DNA of 64,000 bases, from assembly GCF_020687695.1 (NCBI RefSeq), contig NZ_JAJEWL010000012.1:1-64000 (forward strand). Direction: 5' to 3'. The position numbers were made by a program, and so were the translations under genes. Shown in pieces: positions 52,423 to 60,899 of this stretch. The stretch comes from Pusillimonas sp. MFBS29. Its GTDB lineage: Bacteria; Pseudomonadota; Gammaproteobacteria; Burkholderiales; Burkholderiaceae_B. How positions within the stretch are numbered: the first letter of the stretch is position 1; each line of letters opens with the position of its first letter. Below the pieces are notes generated by a model. The model worked only from the letters and a program-made list of their open reading frames with translations, was not told the origin of the DNA and ran no database searches.

Positions 52423-54054
52423 CTACAAGTCTGCCAGCGCCTCGGCCAGGGTTCCCTTGAAGTTTCCGGCGCCCAACCTGCCGATCAGCCCCATTCTGTT
52501 CAGCTTTCCACGCACACGGTCGTTGGCTTCCACCAGAATTACACGCATGCCCCTGCCTTGCATGGTTATGACGGCATCTTCCAGCGCCTCCAGACCTGTA
52601 GCATCGATAAAGGGCACATGCGCCAGACGGATAAGCACCACTTTCGGGTCGGTGCCTGTTTCCGCAAGAACCCTTTGAAAAGCATCAGCTGCTGCAAAGA
52701 AGAAAGGCCCTTCGATGGTGTAGACCAGAACGTCAGGTGGCAGCTGAGCCACCCCTTCGGGTGCGAGTTCCTTTTTCAAGGCATGCTCATCCTGCCGGCG
52801 CACAATCACGCTTTCGGACATACGGCGCAAAAAATGCAGCATGGCCAGCACAACACCAATGTTCACCGCCACCACCAGGTCGGCGAAAACCGTCAGACCG
52901 AATGTAACCAGCAATATGACGACATCGGGCCGAGGAGCCCGCTTTATCATTGCCACGACATGACGCAAATTGCTCATATTCCAGGCAACCACGAACAGAA
53001 TGGCCGCCAGCGTGGCAAGAGGAATGCTGGCGGCCAGCGGCGCCAGCAACAGCAAAACCAGAATCAGCACAATGGCATGCACAACACCGGCTATCGGGCT
53101 GTTGCCGCCATTACGGATATTTGTAGCCGTACGAGCGATTGCGCCCGTAGCAGCAATGCCACCGAACAAGGGCGCCAGCACATTGGCCAGACCCTGCCCC
53201 ACCAGCTCCTGGTTGGAGTCATGACGCGCACCGGTCATGCCATCAGCCACAACAGCAGACAGCAAGGACTCGATGGCGCCCAGCATCGCAATGGCAAACG
53301 CGGGCCCGATCAGCTCCACCAGGCGCGTCAGGGTAATGTCGGGCCACTGGAAAGTCGGTAAACCGGAAGGTATTTCACCAAAGGTACTGCCTATGGTGGC
53401 CACGCCTTCGAAGTTGAATATGGCCTGGACGATGGTGATCAGCACCAGCGCACACAGCGGACCCGGAACACGCGACATGCGCGGGATGCGCGATGTGAAG
53501 ATAACCAGCAGCAATGAGGCGATGGCCAGCAGCGTGGTCGTCATGTTCAGTTGCGGCAAGACCTGCAGCAGCTGCCAGAGCTTCTCGTGGAAGTGATCAC
53601 CGCCGACATCCGGCAATCCGAAAAAATCCTTCCATTGGCTCACCCAGATGATGACACCTATGCCGGCGGTAAATCCCACGATGACCGGCGCCGGGATGAA
53701 CTTGATGACGGCTCCCATGCGGGCCAGGCCAAACAAAAACAAAATTACGCCGGCCATCAGGGTGGCGCTCTGCAGTCCTTCAACACCATGCTGGGCCACA
53801 ACGCCCGACAAAATAACAATGAAAGCGCCGGTTGGCCCGGCAATCTGCACACGGCTGCCGCCAAACAGAGAAACGGCCATACCGGCAATAATGGCGGTGT
53901 ACAGACCCTGCTCGGGCTTGACCCCCGAGGCAATGGCAAAGGCCATAGCCAAAGGCAAGGCGACAATGCCTACAACAATGCCCGCAACGATATTGGCCAT
54001 CCAGTGCCGGCGAGCCAGCAAGCCTGCACGCCTGGCTTCAAGAACCGCAAACAT
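52423..54054 (-). CDS. SulP-family anion transporter with STAS domain
   Basis: This SulP transporter has 10-14 membrane segments (IVAGIVVGIVALPLAMAFAI at about residue 30, IAGPTGAFIVILSG) and a C-terminal STAS domain (about 430-545, HVPFIDATGLEALEDAV). The ATG at 54054 gives 543 residues; an ATG at 54066 has the GAAGG site directly adjoining and is less likely. Family members carry sulfate, bicarbonate or C4-dicarboxylates. No cofactor gene lies beside it to tell which. It stands alone. Confidence 0.87.
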   Translation of the reverse strand: MFAVLEARRAGLLARRHWMANIVAGIVVGIVALPLAMAFAIASGVKPEQGLYTAIIAGMAVSLFGGSRVQIAGPTGAFIVILSGVVAQHGVEGLQSATLMAGVILFLFGLARMGAVIKFIPAPVIVGFTAGIGVIIWVSQWKDFFGLPDVGGDHFHEKLWQLLQVLPQLNMTTTLLAIASLLLVIFTSRIPRMSRVPGPLCALVLITIVQAIFNFEGVATIGSTFGEIPSGLPTFQWPDITLTRLVELIGPAFAIAMLGAIESLLSAVVADGMTGARHDSNQELVGQGLANVLAPLFGGIAATGAIARTATNIRNGGNSPIAGVVHAIVLILVLLLLAPLAASIPLATLAAILFVVAWNMSNLRHVVAMIKRAPRPDVVILLVTFGLTVFADLVVAVNIGVVLAMLHFLRRMSESVIVRRQDEHALKKELAPEGVAQLPPDVLVYTIEGPFFFAAADAFQRVLAETGTDPKVVLIRLAHVPFIDATGLEALEDAVITMQGRGMRVILVEANDRVRGKLNRMGLIGRLGAGNFKGTLAEALADL

Positions 54055-54193
54055 GCTTATGTGCATCCTTCAAAATTACCGGGGCCTGCCTGACGGCCAT
54101 ACCGCCCTGCCTTGCCGGTGTTCCCATCACAGCCCGTCAATATAATACTTCTCGTGACAATCGGCGGAACAACCGGGCGCCCCCAAAGCGAAA

Positions 54194-54217
54194 AAGGCCG
54201 CCATTTCTGGCGGCCTT
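54194..54217 (-). terminator. Intrinsic terminator of norB
   Basis: AAGGCCGCCA and TGGCGGCCTT form a perfect ten-pair stem with a four-base loop, and on the minus strand the stem is followed by a T run. It sits 40 bases after the norB stop and ends the hemerythrin-norB message. Confidence 0.85.
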
Positions 54218-54256
54218 GGTACGGATCAGGCGCTCAGGCGCCTGGAAGTGCCGACC

Positions 54257-56536
54257 TTATTCGGCGCCGACTGTTGCGCCGTAGCCAACATTGGCGGCGT
54301 AGCTTTTCGGGCGGAATACACCCAGCACGACTTGCCAGAAGATGGCCAGGGCACCGATGATGAACACGACGTCACCAAAGGTACGAATCCAGCGCAGGGT
54401 TTCAAGCAGTGGCTGCTGCATGAATTCTTCGCTACGTGCGTACCACATGCCTTCCGACACGCTGGCGTAGAACTGGATGATGCCGATGGGCAGCAGGCTG
54501 GTGGCAATCATCAGCACCAGACCGGCATTCAGACCCCAGAAACCAGTGCGCATGACTTTCTCATTGAAGCTGAAGCCAGGCACGATGTAGCGCAGCACGA
54601 GCAAGGTGAAGCCTATGGCCAGGAAGCCATACACACCGAACAGAGCAGCGTGCGCGTGAACCGGCGTGGTGTTCAGACCCTGGATGTAGTAGAGCGAGAT
54701 GGGCGGGTTCACCATGAAACCGAACACACCGGCACCCAGCATATTCCAGAATGCCACTGCCACGAAGCACATCAGGGGCCAGCGAACGGCTTCCATCCAG
54801 GGAGCACGCTCTTTAAGGCGCCAGTTTTCCCATGCTTCGTAACCCAGCACGATCAGGGGCACCACTTCCAGCGCGCTGAAGCTTGCGCCGATGGCCATGA
54901 CGGGCGTGGTAGTTCCCGAGAAGTACATGTGATGCAGGGTACCGGGTACACCGCCCAGCATGAACAGCGATGCCGATGCCAGGCTGGCTACGGTTGCACC
55001 ACGCTTGGATACCAGACCCATGCTGGAGAAGATGAAGGCCAGTGCCGTTGTAGCGAACACCTCGAAGAAGCCTTCCACCCACAGGTGAACCACCCACCAG
55101 CGCCAGTATTCCATGATGGTGATATGGGTGCGTTCGCCATAGAACAGGCCCGTACCGTAGAACAGACCGATAGCAATGGTGGAGGCTGCCAGCAAGGCCA
55201 GCAGGTTCTTGTCGCCCTCTTTCTTGAAGGCAGGCAACATGCCACGCAGCATGAGGACCAGCCAGAAAGCCAGGCCTGCAAATTTCACAAGCTGCCAGAC
55301 GCGGCCAAGTTCAAGATACTCGTAGCCCTGGTGACCCAGCCAGAAGTTCAGGTGCTCGGGCATGATGTGCTTGATGGCCAGGAAGTTACCGATATAGGAA
55401 CCAACCACCAGTACCACCAGCGCCCAGAACAGAACATCGACCCCCAGCTTTTGATACTTGGGATCTTTGCCGCCATTGATCATGGGAGCCAGGAACAAAC
55501 CTGCTGCCAGGAAGCCCGTGGCAATCCAGAACAAGGCTGTCTGCAGATGCCAGGTACGTGTCAGCGAATAGGGGAACCACTGCGATACATCGATACCATA
55601 GAAGGACTGCCCTTCAATCGTGTAGTGAGCGGTAAAGCCACCCAGGAGCACCTGGAACACAAAGAGAGCCACGACCAGGAACAGGTACTTGCCCAGCGCG
55701 CGCTGCGAAGGAGTCAGTGGGCCGATGCCCAGTGGGTCTTTCTTGGGAGCGACGGGTTCTGGCTCTTCACGGTGGGTAAACGCCCAGCCCCAGACCAGGA
55801 AGGCGATACCGGCGATCAGGAAGATCACACTGGCAATCGACCACAACACGTTGGCTGTCGATGGCTTGTTGTCGATCAGCGGCTCGTGCGGCCAGTTGTT
55901 GGTGTAGGTAACCTGGCTGTTGGGACGCTCGGTAGAGGCTGCCCATGCCGTCCAGAAATAGAAGTTGGTAAGATCCTGGCGACGCTCAAGGCTGGGCAAG
56001 GTATCTTCCTTCATGGCGAAGTTATCGCGCGTCTGGCGGAACTCCGGATCGGAGCCATACAGCTTGACGTAGTACTCAGCCGTTTGCGCCATAGCTTGCG
56101 CGCGCCGGTCGGTAACGGTCACGATGCCTGTTTCAGGATCAAGCGTGTTCGTGCGGTACTCATTCTTGAGTTGGTTCTTCAGAATGATTTGCCGGTCGGA
56201 ATCGAGCTGATCAAACGGCACACCAGCCTCTTCCTGGGCTGCCAGATCGAGCCAGGCCAGCAGTTCGCGGTGCAGCCAGTCTGACGACCAGTCAGGCGCC
56301 TGGTAGGAACCATGCCCCCAGACTGAACCGACCTGCATGCCGCCTGTGCTTTGCCAGGCTGTTTGGCCATCGAGAATTTCTTCCTTGGTCATCAACACCT
56401 TGTTCGAGGTAGTGACCACCTGCTCGGGAATAGGCGGTACTTGCCGATAAACCTCGACACCGCTCCAGCCAAGCACTGCAAAGGTAAGGGCCAGAACAGC
56501 CAACAATACCCACCATAACTTCTTATACTCGCGCAT
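54257..56536 (-). CDS. norB: Quinol-dependent nitric oxide reductase
   Basis: This 759-residue single-subunit qNOR reduces nitric oxide to nitrous oxide with electrons from quinol. The N-terminal extension (about 1-220) replaces the NorC cytochrome domain, and about 12 further membrane segments carry the heme-copper-type His ligands (HLQTALFWIATG, HLWVEGFFEVFA, HMYFSG, HAHAALFGVYGF). The ATG at 56536 has AGGAG six bases upstream; a TTG at 56542 is less likely. It overlaps the hemerythrin gene and belongs to the NorR/sigma-54 operon. No nitrite reductase is near, so it may serve detoxification or partial denitrification. Confidence 0.93.
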   Translation of the reverse strand: MREYKKLWWVLLAVLALTFAVLGWSGVEVYRQVPPIPEQVVTTSNKVLMTKEEILDGQTAWQSTGGMQVGSVWGHGSYQAPDWSSDWLHRELLAWLDLAAQEEAGVPFDQLDSDRQIILKNQLKNEYRTNTLDPETGIVTVTDRRAQAMAQTAEYYVKLYGSDPEFRQTRDNFAMKEDTLPSLERRQDLTNFYFWTAWAASTERPNSQVTYTNNWPHEPLIDNKPSTANVLWSIASVIFLIAGIAFLVWGWAFTHREEPEPVAPKKDPLGIGPLTPSQRALGKYLFLVVALFVFQVLLGGFTAHYTIEGQSFYGIDVSQWFPYSLTRTWHLQTALFWIATGFLAAGLFLAPMINGGKDPKYQKLGVDVLFWALVVLVVGSYIGNFLAIKHIMPEHLNFWLGHQGYEYLELGRVWQLVKFAGLAFWLVLMLRGMLPAFKKEGDKNLLALLAASTIAIGLFYGTGLFYGERTHITIMEYWRWWVVHLWVEGFFEVFATTALAFIFSSMGLVSKRGATVASLASASLFMLGGVPGTLHHMYFSGTTTPVMAIGASFSALEVVPLIVLGYEAWENWRLKERAPWMEAVRWPLMCFVAVAFWNMLGAGVFGFMVNPPISLYYIQGLNTTPVHAHAALFGVYGFLAIGFTLLVLRYIVPGFSFNEKVMRTGFWGLNAGLVLMIATSLLPIGIIQFYASVSEGMWYARSEEFMQQPLLETLRWIRTFGDVVFIIGALAIFWQVVLGVFRPKSYAANVGYGATVGAE

Positions 56537-57050
56537 TCTCAACTCCTTTTGCTGCGTTCGAGCCCTTTAAAAACAACACATCGTTTTCCAGATGGATGTG
56601 CTCCGACAAATCTTCAGTAAAGCTTTTCAAACCTTCATATAACAACTGCCACGTACCGCAGGCGCCATCAGGCAAGGTCAGTTCATTCGTAATCTGATGA
56701 ATCTGCGCCAGAGCCTGATCCTGCTCGTCATGCTCGAAACGCATGACGGCCACAGGACCGCGCGCCAGTGCTCCCATGCCTTTCAGCAGCATGGGAAACA
56801 ACACTTGCTCTTCCTTCAGCATGTGACTTTCCAGAGCTTGCTGCAGGCCTTCCAGCACATCAGCCAGGCCAGCCGGGCAAGCCTGATTGGATGCATGTAC
56901 ATGCTCGACCTTGCGTGCAAGGCGAATCAATTCGGGTAGTTCCTCCCGATGACGCTCATGAAATCGCTTTACGATGTAGGCAACCAGGTCTTCGACGGAG
57001 GCAGTTTGCCAATCGGCCTGCTCCATCGACCCCGGGGCTAGGGTGTTCAT
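56523..57050 (-). CDS. norA: Hemerythrin-domain di-iron protein (NorA/DnrN-like)
   Basis: This 175-residue protein has a hemerythrin HHE domain: His and Glu in FHERHREELPEL, then KVEHVHAS, LESHMLKEEQVLFPML, FEHDEQ and LSEHIHLENDVLF. These carry the expected iron ligands. YtfE/ScdA/NorA proteins repair nitrosylated iron-sulfur centres or bind nitric oxide; many carry an extra N-terminal ScdA_N (DUF542) domain, which is absent here. It is the first gene after the sigma-54 promoter and overlaps norB by 14 bases. In Ralstonia the norAB pair is arranged the same way. Confidence 0.85.
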   Translation of the reverse strand: MNTLAPGSMEQADWQTASVEDLVAYIVKRFHERHREELPELIRLARKVEHVHASNQACPAGLADVLEGLQQALESHMLKEEQVLFPMLLKGMGALARGPVAVMRFEHDEQDQALAQIHQITNELTLPDGACGTWQLLYEGLKSFTEDLSEHIHLENDVLFLKGSNAAKGVENARV

Positions 57051-57088
57051 CTATTCAGTCCTTCTGCAGTTGATCACACATCCATCTA

Positions 57089-57105
57089 AGCAATATGCGT
57101 GCCAA
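57089..57105 (-). promoter_or_regulatory. Sigma-54 promoter of the hemerythrin-norB operon
   Basis: On the minus strand TTGGCACG-CATA-TTGCTT matches the consensus -24/-12 (TGGCACG-N4-TTGCW) at every key position. It is 39 bases before the hemerythrin gene start and about 38 bases downstream of the nearest NorR box, the standard geometry for an enhancer-driven promoter. Confidence 0.9.
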
Positions 57106-57142
57106 CTTTATTTCCATAAAAATCAACAGGAAATTCATGTAG

Positions 57143-57200
57143 GGTATAATCAACCCTGTTTAAAAATGGTAATTTTAACCCTGTAAAGGTATTAAATACC
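57143..57200. promoter_or_regulatory. Three NorR boxes, GGT-N7-ACC
   Basis: Perfect GGT-N7-ACC sites occur at 57143-57155, 57168-57180 and 57188-57200, with centres 25 and 20 bases apart. Three such copies are what NorR hexamers bind in Ralstonia and E. coli. The last site ends two bases before the norR ATG, so NorR probably also blocks its own synthesis. Confidence 0.88.
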
Positions 57201-57202
57201 CC

Positions 57203-58849
57203 ATGGATCAATTGATACTGGCCGACCTCATTACCGACCTGCCCAATGGCATCCGGCTGCAACGCGCCGTACAAATCCTGCGCGAGCATTTTGAATGCGA
57301 TGCAGTCGGCCTGCTCAGCCTGGATGACGACAGCCTGCGTCTGGTTGCCGCGGCCGGACTGGCGCACGAAGCCCTGGGCCGACGTTTCATCGTGGCACAG
57401 CATCCTCGGTTTGCCACCATACTTTCACGACGCGAACCAACATGGTTTGAGCCGGGAAGCATGCTGGCCGATCCCTACGACGGCTTGCTCGATGACAAAA
57501 AAGGAGTGCCCCTGCCCGTGCACGACTGCCTGGGCATGAGCCTGTACACCGAAGGCCGGCCCTGGGGCATTGTCACACTCGACGCACTGGAAATCGGCGC
57601 GTTCGACAGCGCCGCATTGGCTGAACTGCAACGCTACGCGCTGATGCTCGAAGCGGCTGTTCGCGTCACTGCGCTTGAAAAGGAAAACCGCAGCCTGAAG
57701 GTATTGGGCAGTTCCAACAGCGGTACGCTGCAAATCATGGACGAAAGCGAAATCGTGGGTACCAGCGACGCCATCACGCAGTTGCTGCATGAACTGGATG
57801 TCGTGGCCGACTCCGATCTGCCCGTCCTCCTGACAGGGGAAACCGGTGTCGGCAAAGAACTGTTTGCCCGCAGGCTGCACCGTCGCTCGCGCCGCAGCCA
57901 GCAACCCATGGTTCATGTGAACTGCGCGGCACTGCCAGAGTCTCTGGCCGAAAGTGAACTGTTCGGACACGTCAAGGGCGCATTTTCTGGCGCCAGCAGC
58001 GAACGAGCGGGTCGCTTCGAGGCCGCCCAGGGCGGCACCCTGTTCCTGGACGAGGTCGGCGAGCTGCCGCTATCGGTTCAGGCCAAACTTCTGCGAGCCC
58101 TGCAAAACGGTGAAATCCAGCGGCTGGGCACCGACCAGATCATCAAGACTGATGTCCGCATCATTGCAGCCACCAACCGTCAGCTCAAGGAAAATACCTC
58201 GGCGGGCAATTTCCGCGCCGACCTGTACCATCGCCTGTCGGTGTACCCGGTACATATTCCACCTCTGCGTGAACGCGGCCGCGACGTACTGATACTGGCG
58301 GGTCACTTCATGGAGCTCAGCCGGGCACGCCTGGGTCTGCGCGGGCTGCGCCTGTCCTACGCTGCCGAGCGCGCGCTGCAGCACTACAACTGGCCTGGCA
58401 ACGTGCGCGAGCTGGAACACGTCATCAGCCGTGCCGCACTGAAAACACTCAGCCAGGGCACCTCACGCGACCAAATTCTTACGCTGAACCCAGACGTACT
58501 GGACGTGGAAACACCTCATGTGTCGCTGGCTGAAGCCATGCAAGACGATCAGGCCCTTGCCGGTTACGCGAGCGACCATGACAACAACACTCACGGGTCG
58601 GACGCCCACCTTTATGCCGCAGAGCCCTTCTATGGCTCGGGAAGCGTGGCCACGGCAGATACCGCCAGCGTACAGCCGGCTGCCACGCAAAAGATTATTC
58701 CCTTGCGTATTGCCATGGAAGATTGCCAGCGACAAGCGGTTCGGAACGCGCTGGCCCAAACACAAGACAACTGGGCACAAGCCGCCAGATTGCTGCAACT
58801 GGACAGCAGCAACCTGCACAAGCTTGCCAAAAAACTGGGCCTGAAATAA
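57203..58849 (+). CDS. norR: Nitric oxide-sensing sigma-54 activator NorR
   Basis: This 548-residue protein has a GAF domain (about 20-165) that senses NO through non-heme iron, an AAA+ domain (about 190-425) with Walker A ([10 protein letters not shown]), GAFSGA, Walker B ([12 protein letters not shown]), and a Fis-type helix-turn-helix at the C terminus ([20 protein letters not shown]). The sigma-54 contact loop reads GAFSGA rather than GAFTGA. A linker at about 445-500 is longer than usual and rich in Asp/His. It is divergent from the hemerythrin-norB operon with three NorR boxes between. Confidence 0.93.
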   Translation: MDQLILADLITDLPNGIRLQRAVQILREHFECDAVGLLSLDDDSLRLVAAAGLAHEALGRRFIVAQHPRFATILSRREPTWFEPGSMLADPYDGLLDDKKGVPLPVHDCLGMSLYTEGRPWGIVTLDALEIGAFDSAALAELQRYALMLEAAVRVTALEKENRSLKVLGSSNSGTLQIMDESEIVGTSDAITQLLHELDVVADSDLPVLLTGETGVGKELFARRLHRRSRRSQQPMVHVNCAALPESLAESELFGHVKGAFSGASSERAGRFEAAQGGTLFLDEVGELPLSVQAKLLRALQNGEIQRLGTDQIIKTDVRIIAATNRQLKENTSAGNFRADLYHRLSVYPVHIPPLRERGRDVLILAGHFMELSRARLGLRGLRLSYAAERALQHYNWPGNVRELEHVISRAALKTLSQGTSRDQILTLNPDVLDVETPHVSLAEAMQDDQALAGYASDHDNNTHGSDAHLYAAEPFYGSGSVATADTASVQPAATQKIIPLRIAMEDCQRQAVRNALAQTQDNWAQAARLLQLDSSNLHKLAKKLGLK

Positions 58850-58875
58850 GCCTGCACCACAACGAGCCGTGGACT

Positions 58876-59427
58876 TTAACCCGCAAAGCCCCCGTCGCCA
58901 AGAAACTGCAGCTCTTCAGCTGTGCTTTGGCGACCCAGTATGGCATTGCGATGAGGAAAGCGGCCAAACCGGGCAATGATGTCGCAGTGATCAACCGCAA
59001 AGCTGATATTGCCGGTCGCGAATTCACGATACAGCTCGACGCCGTAACGTTGATCGTCGATGTCTTCAGAATGGATGAAAGGCACGCAGAAAAACAATGA
59101 GAGCGAAGGATCAACCTGTTCGATATGACCCGCAGCGATGGCGTGCCGTGCATATTGACGAGCCTGTGCATCAGTGGCAAACATCTGGGGGGTGCCCCGA
59201 AAGGCGTTGCGTGGAAATTGATCCAGTACTAAAACCAGCGCCAGACTGCCCACGGGCTGTTCCAGCCAGCCATCGAGTTCGCCACGCGCCGCCGCCTGAT
59301 ACATGCTTGAAAACCGCCGCTTGAACTCAGCATCAAAATCAGGATTCTTGGTGAACCAGGCGTCAGGCCCGGCCTGGCGCCAGAAATCGACCAGCTCTTG
59401 CGCTTGTTGAATTTGCGCCATGGTCAT
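58876..59427 (-). CDS. DUF924-family protein
   Basis: This 183-residue protein has the DUF924 signatures ELVDFWRQAGPDAWFTKNPDFD, here seen as VDFWRQAG and WFTKNPDFD, LVLVLDQFPRNAFRGT, FATDAQAR and FFCVPFIHSEDIDDQ. The fold is a helical TPR-like superhelix. The family is widespread in proteobacteria with no known activity. It is eight bases downstream of the tautomerase gene on the same strand and may be co-transcribed. An alternative ATG two codons in (MAQIQQ) is possible. Confidence 0.85.
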   Translation of the reverse strand: MTMAQIQQAQELVDFWRQAGPDAWFTKNPDFDAEFKRRFSSMYQAAARGELDGWLEQPVGSLALVLVLDQFPRNAFRGTPQMFATDAQARQYARHAIAAGHIEQVDPSLSLFFCVPFIHSEDIDDQRYGVELYREFATGNISFAVDHCDIIARFGRFPHRNAILGRQSTAEELQFLGDGGFAG

Positions 59428-59435
59428 GCCCGCAC

Positions 59436-59810
59436 CTATCGCCCCATGGCTTTTGCGCTGACGCCACCGGCCATACCCATATTCCCTTTGGGGAAGTCGA
59501 CCAGACGCACGCGTACTTCACTTTCCGAAATACCGGAGACCTCAGAGCCTGTTTTGCTTAACGCCGCAATAAGCGCGGTTTTCTGCTCTTCGGTGCGGCC
59601 TTCGATGAAGTCTACGACAAACATCAGACCAGGCGTATTGAACTGACCCGCATTCAAGTACTGCCCGTGCTGCAGCTCGTGCAACATGACGCGTATGCTG
59701 GCCAAGGGTGCCCCGATACTCTGCTCGACCGCATCGCTGCTACGCTGCAGCAATTGTTTTTTCTGTTCGGCTGAAAGTCCTTCGGTGGCAGAAATTGTGA
59801 TATACGGCAT
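59436..59810 (-). CDS. Tautomerase-superfamily protein with two fused units
   Basis: A 124-residue protein from MPYITISATEGLSAEQKKQL, so the catalytic Pro1 is exposed after Met removal. The start at 59810 is fixed by this. A second 4-oxalocrotonate-tautomerase-like unit starts near residue 61 (LMFVVDFIEGRTEEQKTALI) and lacks the Pro. Such fused, about 125-residue forms are typical of some CaaD- and MSAD-type relatives. The substrate is unknown. It lies eight bases upstream of the DUF924 gene. Confidence 0.82.
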   Translation of the reverse strand: MPYITISATEGLSAEQKKQLLQRSSDAVEQSIGAPLASIRVMLHELQHGQYLNAGQFNTPGLMFVVDFIEGRTEEQKTALIAALSKTGSEVSGISESEVRVRLVDFPKGNMGMAGGVSAKAMGR

Positions 59811-59936
59811 AGCGGCCTCATGATAAACAAATGGAATTTGCCAATTATCGCTGTACGATGGCTGGCTGCACAAGCACTGCGTGTAAGATCAAGGCCAGGC
59901 TCCGCCCGCTTTTGTCAATTAACCCAGGGAAGCTCC

Positions 59937-60803
59937 ATGACCACCACTCAAGTCCAGGCCTTCTTCGACAAACAGACCTCCACCTTTTCCTACGTGGTTT
60001 ACCACCCGCAGGACAACGTCTGTGCAGTGATTGATTCCGTGCTGGACTATGACCCCAAATCGGGCCGCACAAGTACCGCGTCGGCCGATCAGATCATAGA
60101 CTTCATCAAGCAAAGACAACTGCAGGTGCAATGGTTACTCGAAACACACGCCCATGCCGATCACCTCTCGGCAGCAAGCTACATCCGTGCCCAACTAGGC
60201 GGGAAAACCGGCATCGGCGAGCACATCGTCCAGGTACAACAGGTCTTTTCGGATATCTTCAACCTTAAAGACACCCTGCTGCCCTACGGATCGCAATTCG
60301 ATCATCTGCTCACCGACGGCGAGGTCTTCAACATCGGGCGCCTGTCCGCACGCGTCATGCACGTTCCAGGCCATACTCCCGCAGACGTAGCCTACCTGGT
60401 AGAAGGCGCAGGTGTCTTTATTGGAGATACATTATTCATGCCTGACACAGGCACCGCGCGCTGTGACTTTCCTGGCGGAGACGCCGGTCAGCTGTATGCA
60501 TCGATACGCAAGCTGCTTGACCTGGGCGACGATACCCGCCTGTATCTGTGCCACGATTACCCACCTGATACACGCGCAGCAACATACAGCTGCACCGCCG
60601 GCGAGCAGCGCACGCACAATATTCATATCCGTGACGGCATCAGTGCCAGTGAATTCATCACCATGCGCAGCGAGCGCGACAAATCCCTGGATATGCCGGT
60701 TTTGATTTTGCCCGCCATCCAGATCAATATCCGTGCAGGCCAGTTCCCCGAACCCGAAGACAATGGCGTGCACTACCTGAAGATCCCGCTCAATCAGCTA
60801 TAA
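59937..60803 (+). CDS. Metallo-beta-lactamase-fold protein, persulfide dioxygenase (ETHE1/Blh)-like
   Basis: A 288-residue MBL-fold protein. The start at 59937 (MTTTQVQAFF) has GGGAAG upstream; the longer frame from 59820 has no support. Metal ligands are His71, His73, Asp75, His76 (THAHADHLS), His146 (VPGHTPAD), Asp164 (FIGDTLF) and His206 (LCHDYPP). The motifs TLFMPDTGTARCDFPGG and CHDYPP are those of ETHE1/Blh enzymes, which oxidise glutathione persulfide to sulfite. It has no rhodanese domain. A glyoxalase II function is less likely. It stands alone, divergent from the tautomerase gene. Confidence 0.82.
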   Translation: MTTTQVQAFFDKQTSTFSYVVYHPQDNVCAVIDSVLDYDPKSGRTSTASADQIIDFIKQRQLQVQWLLETHAHADHLSAASYIRAQLGGKTGIGEHIVQVQQVFSDIFNLKDTLLPYGSQFDHLLTDGEVFNIGRLSARVMHVPGHTPADVAYLVEGAGVFIGDTLFMPDTGTARCDFPGGDAGQLYASIRKLLDLGDDTRLYLCHDYPPDTRAATYSCTAGEQRTHNIHIRDGISASEFITMRSERDKSLDMPVLILPAIQINIRAGQFPEPEDNGVHYLKIPLNQL

Positions 60804-60899
60804 ACACATACCCCGCCTGGATTGCAAAGGGAACGTTTCCGGTGAAACAGGGTCATTGCAGAATTACCCGCAAACACAACAACTGACAAGAACTCAAAA

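Noticed and set aside
54248-56284. 678-residue open frame on the plus strand opposite norB
   Set aside because: Very long, but rich in His and Gln as expected when a membrane-protein gene is read backwards; norB is unambiguous.
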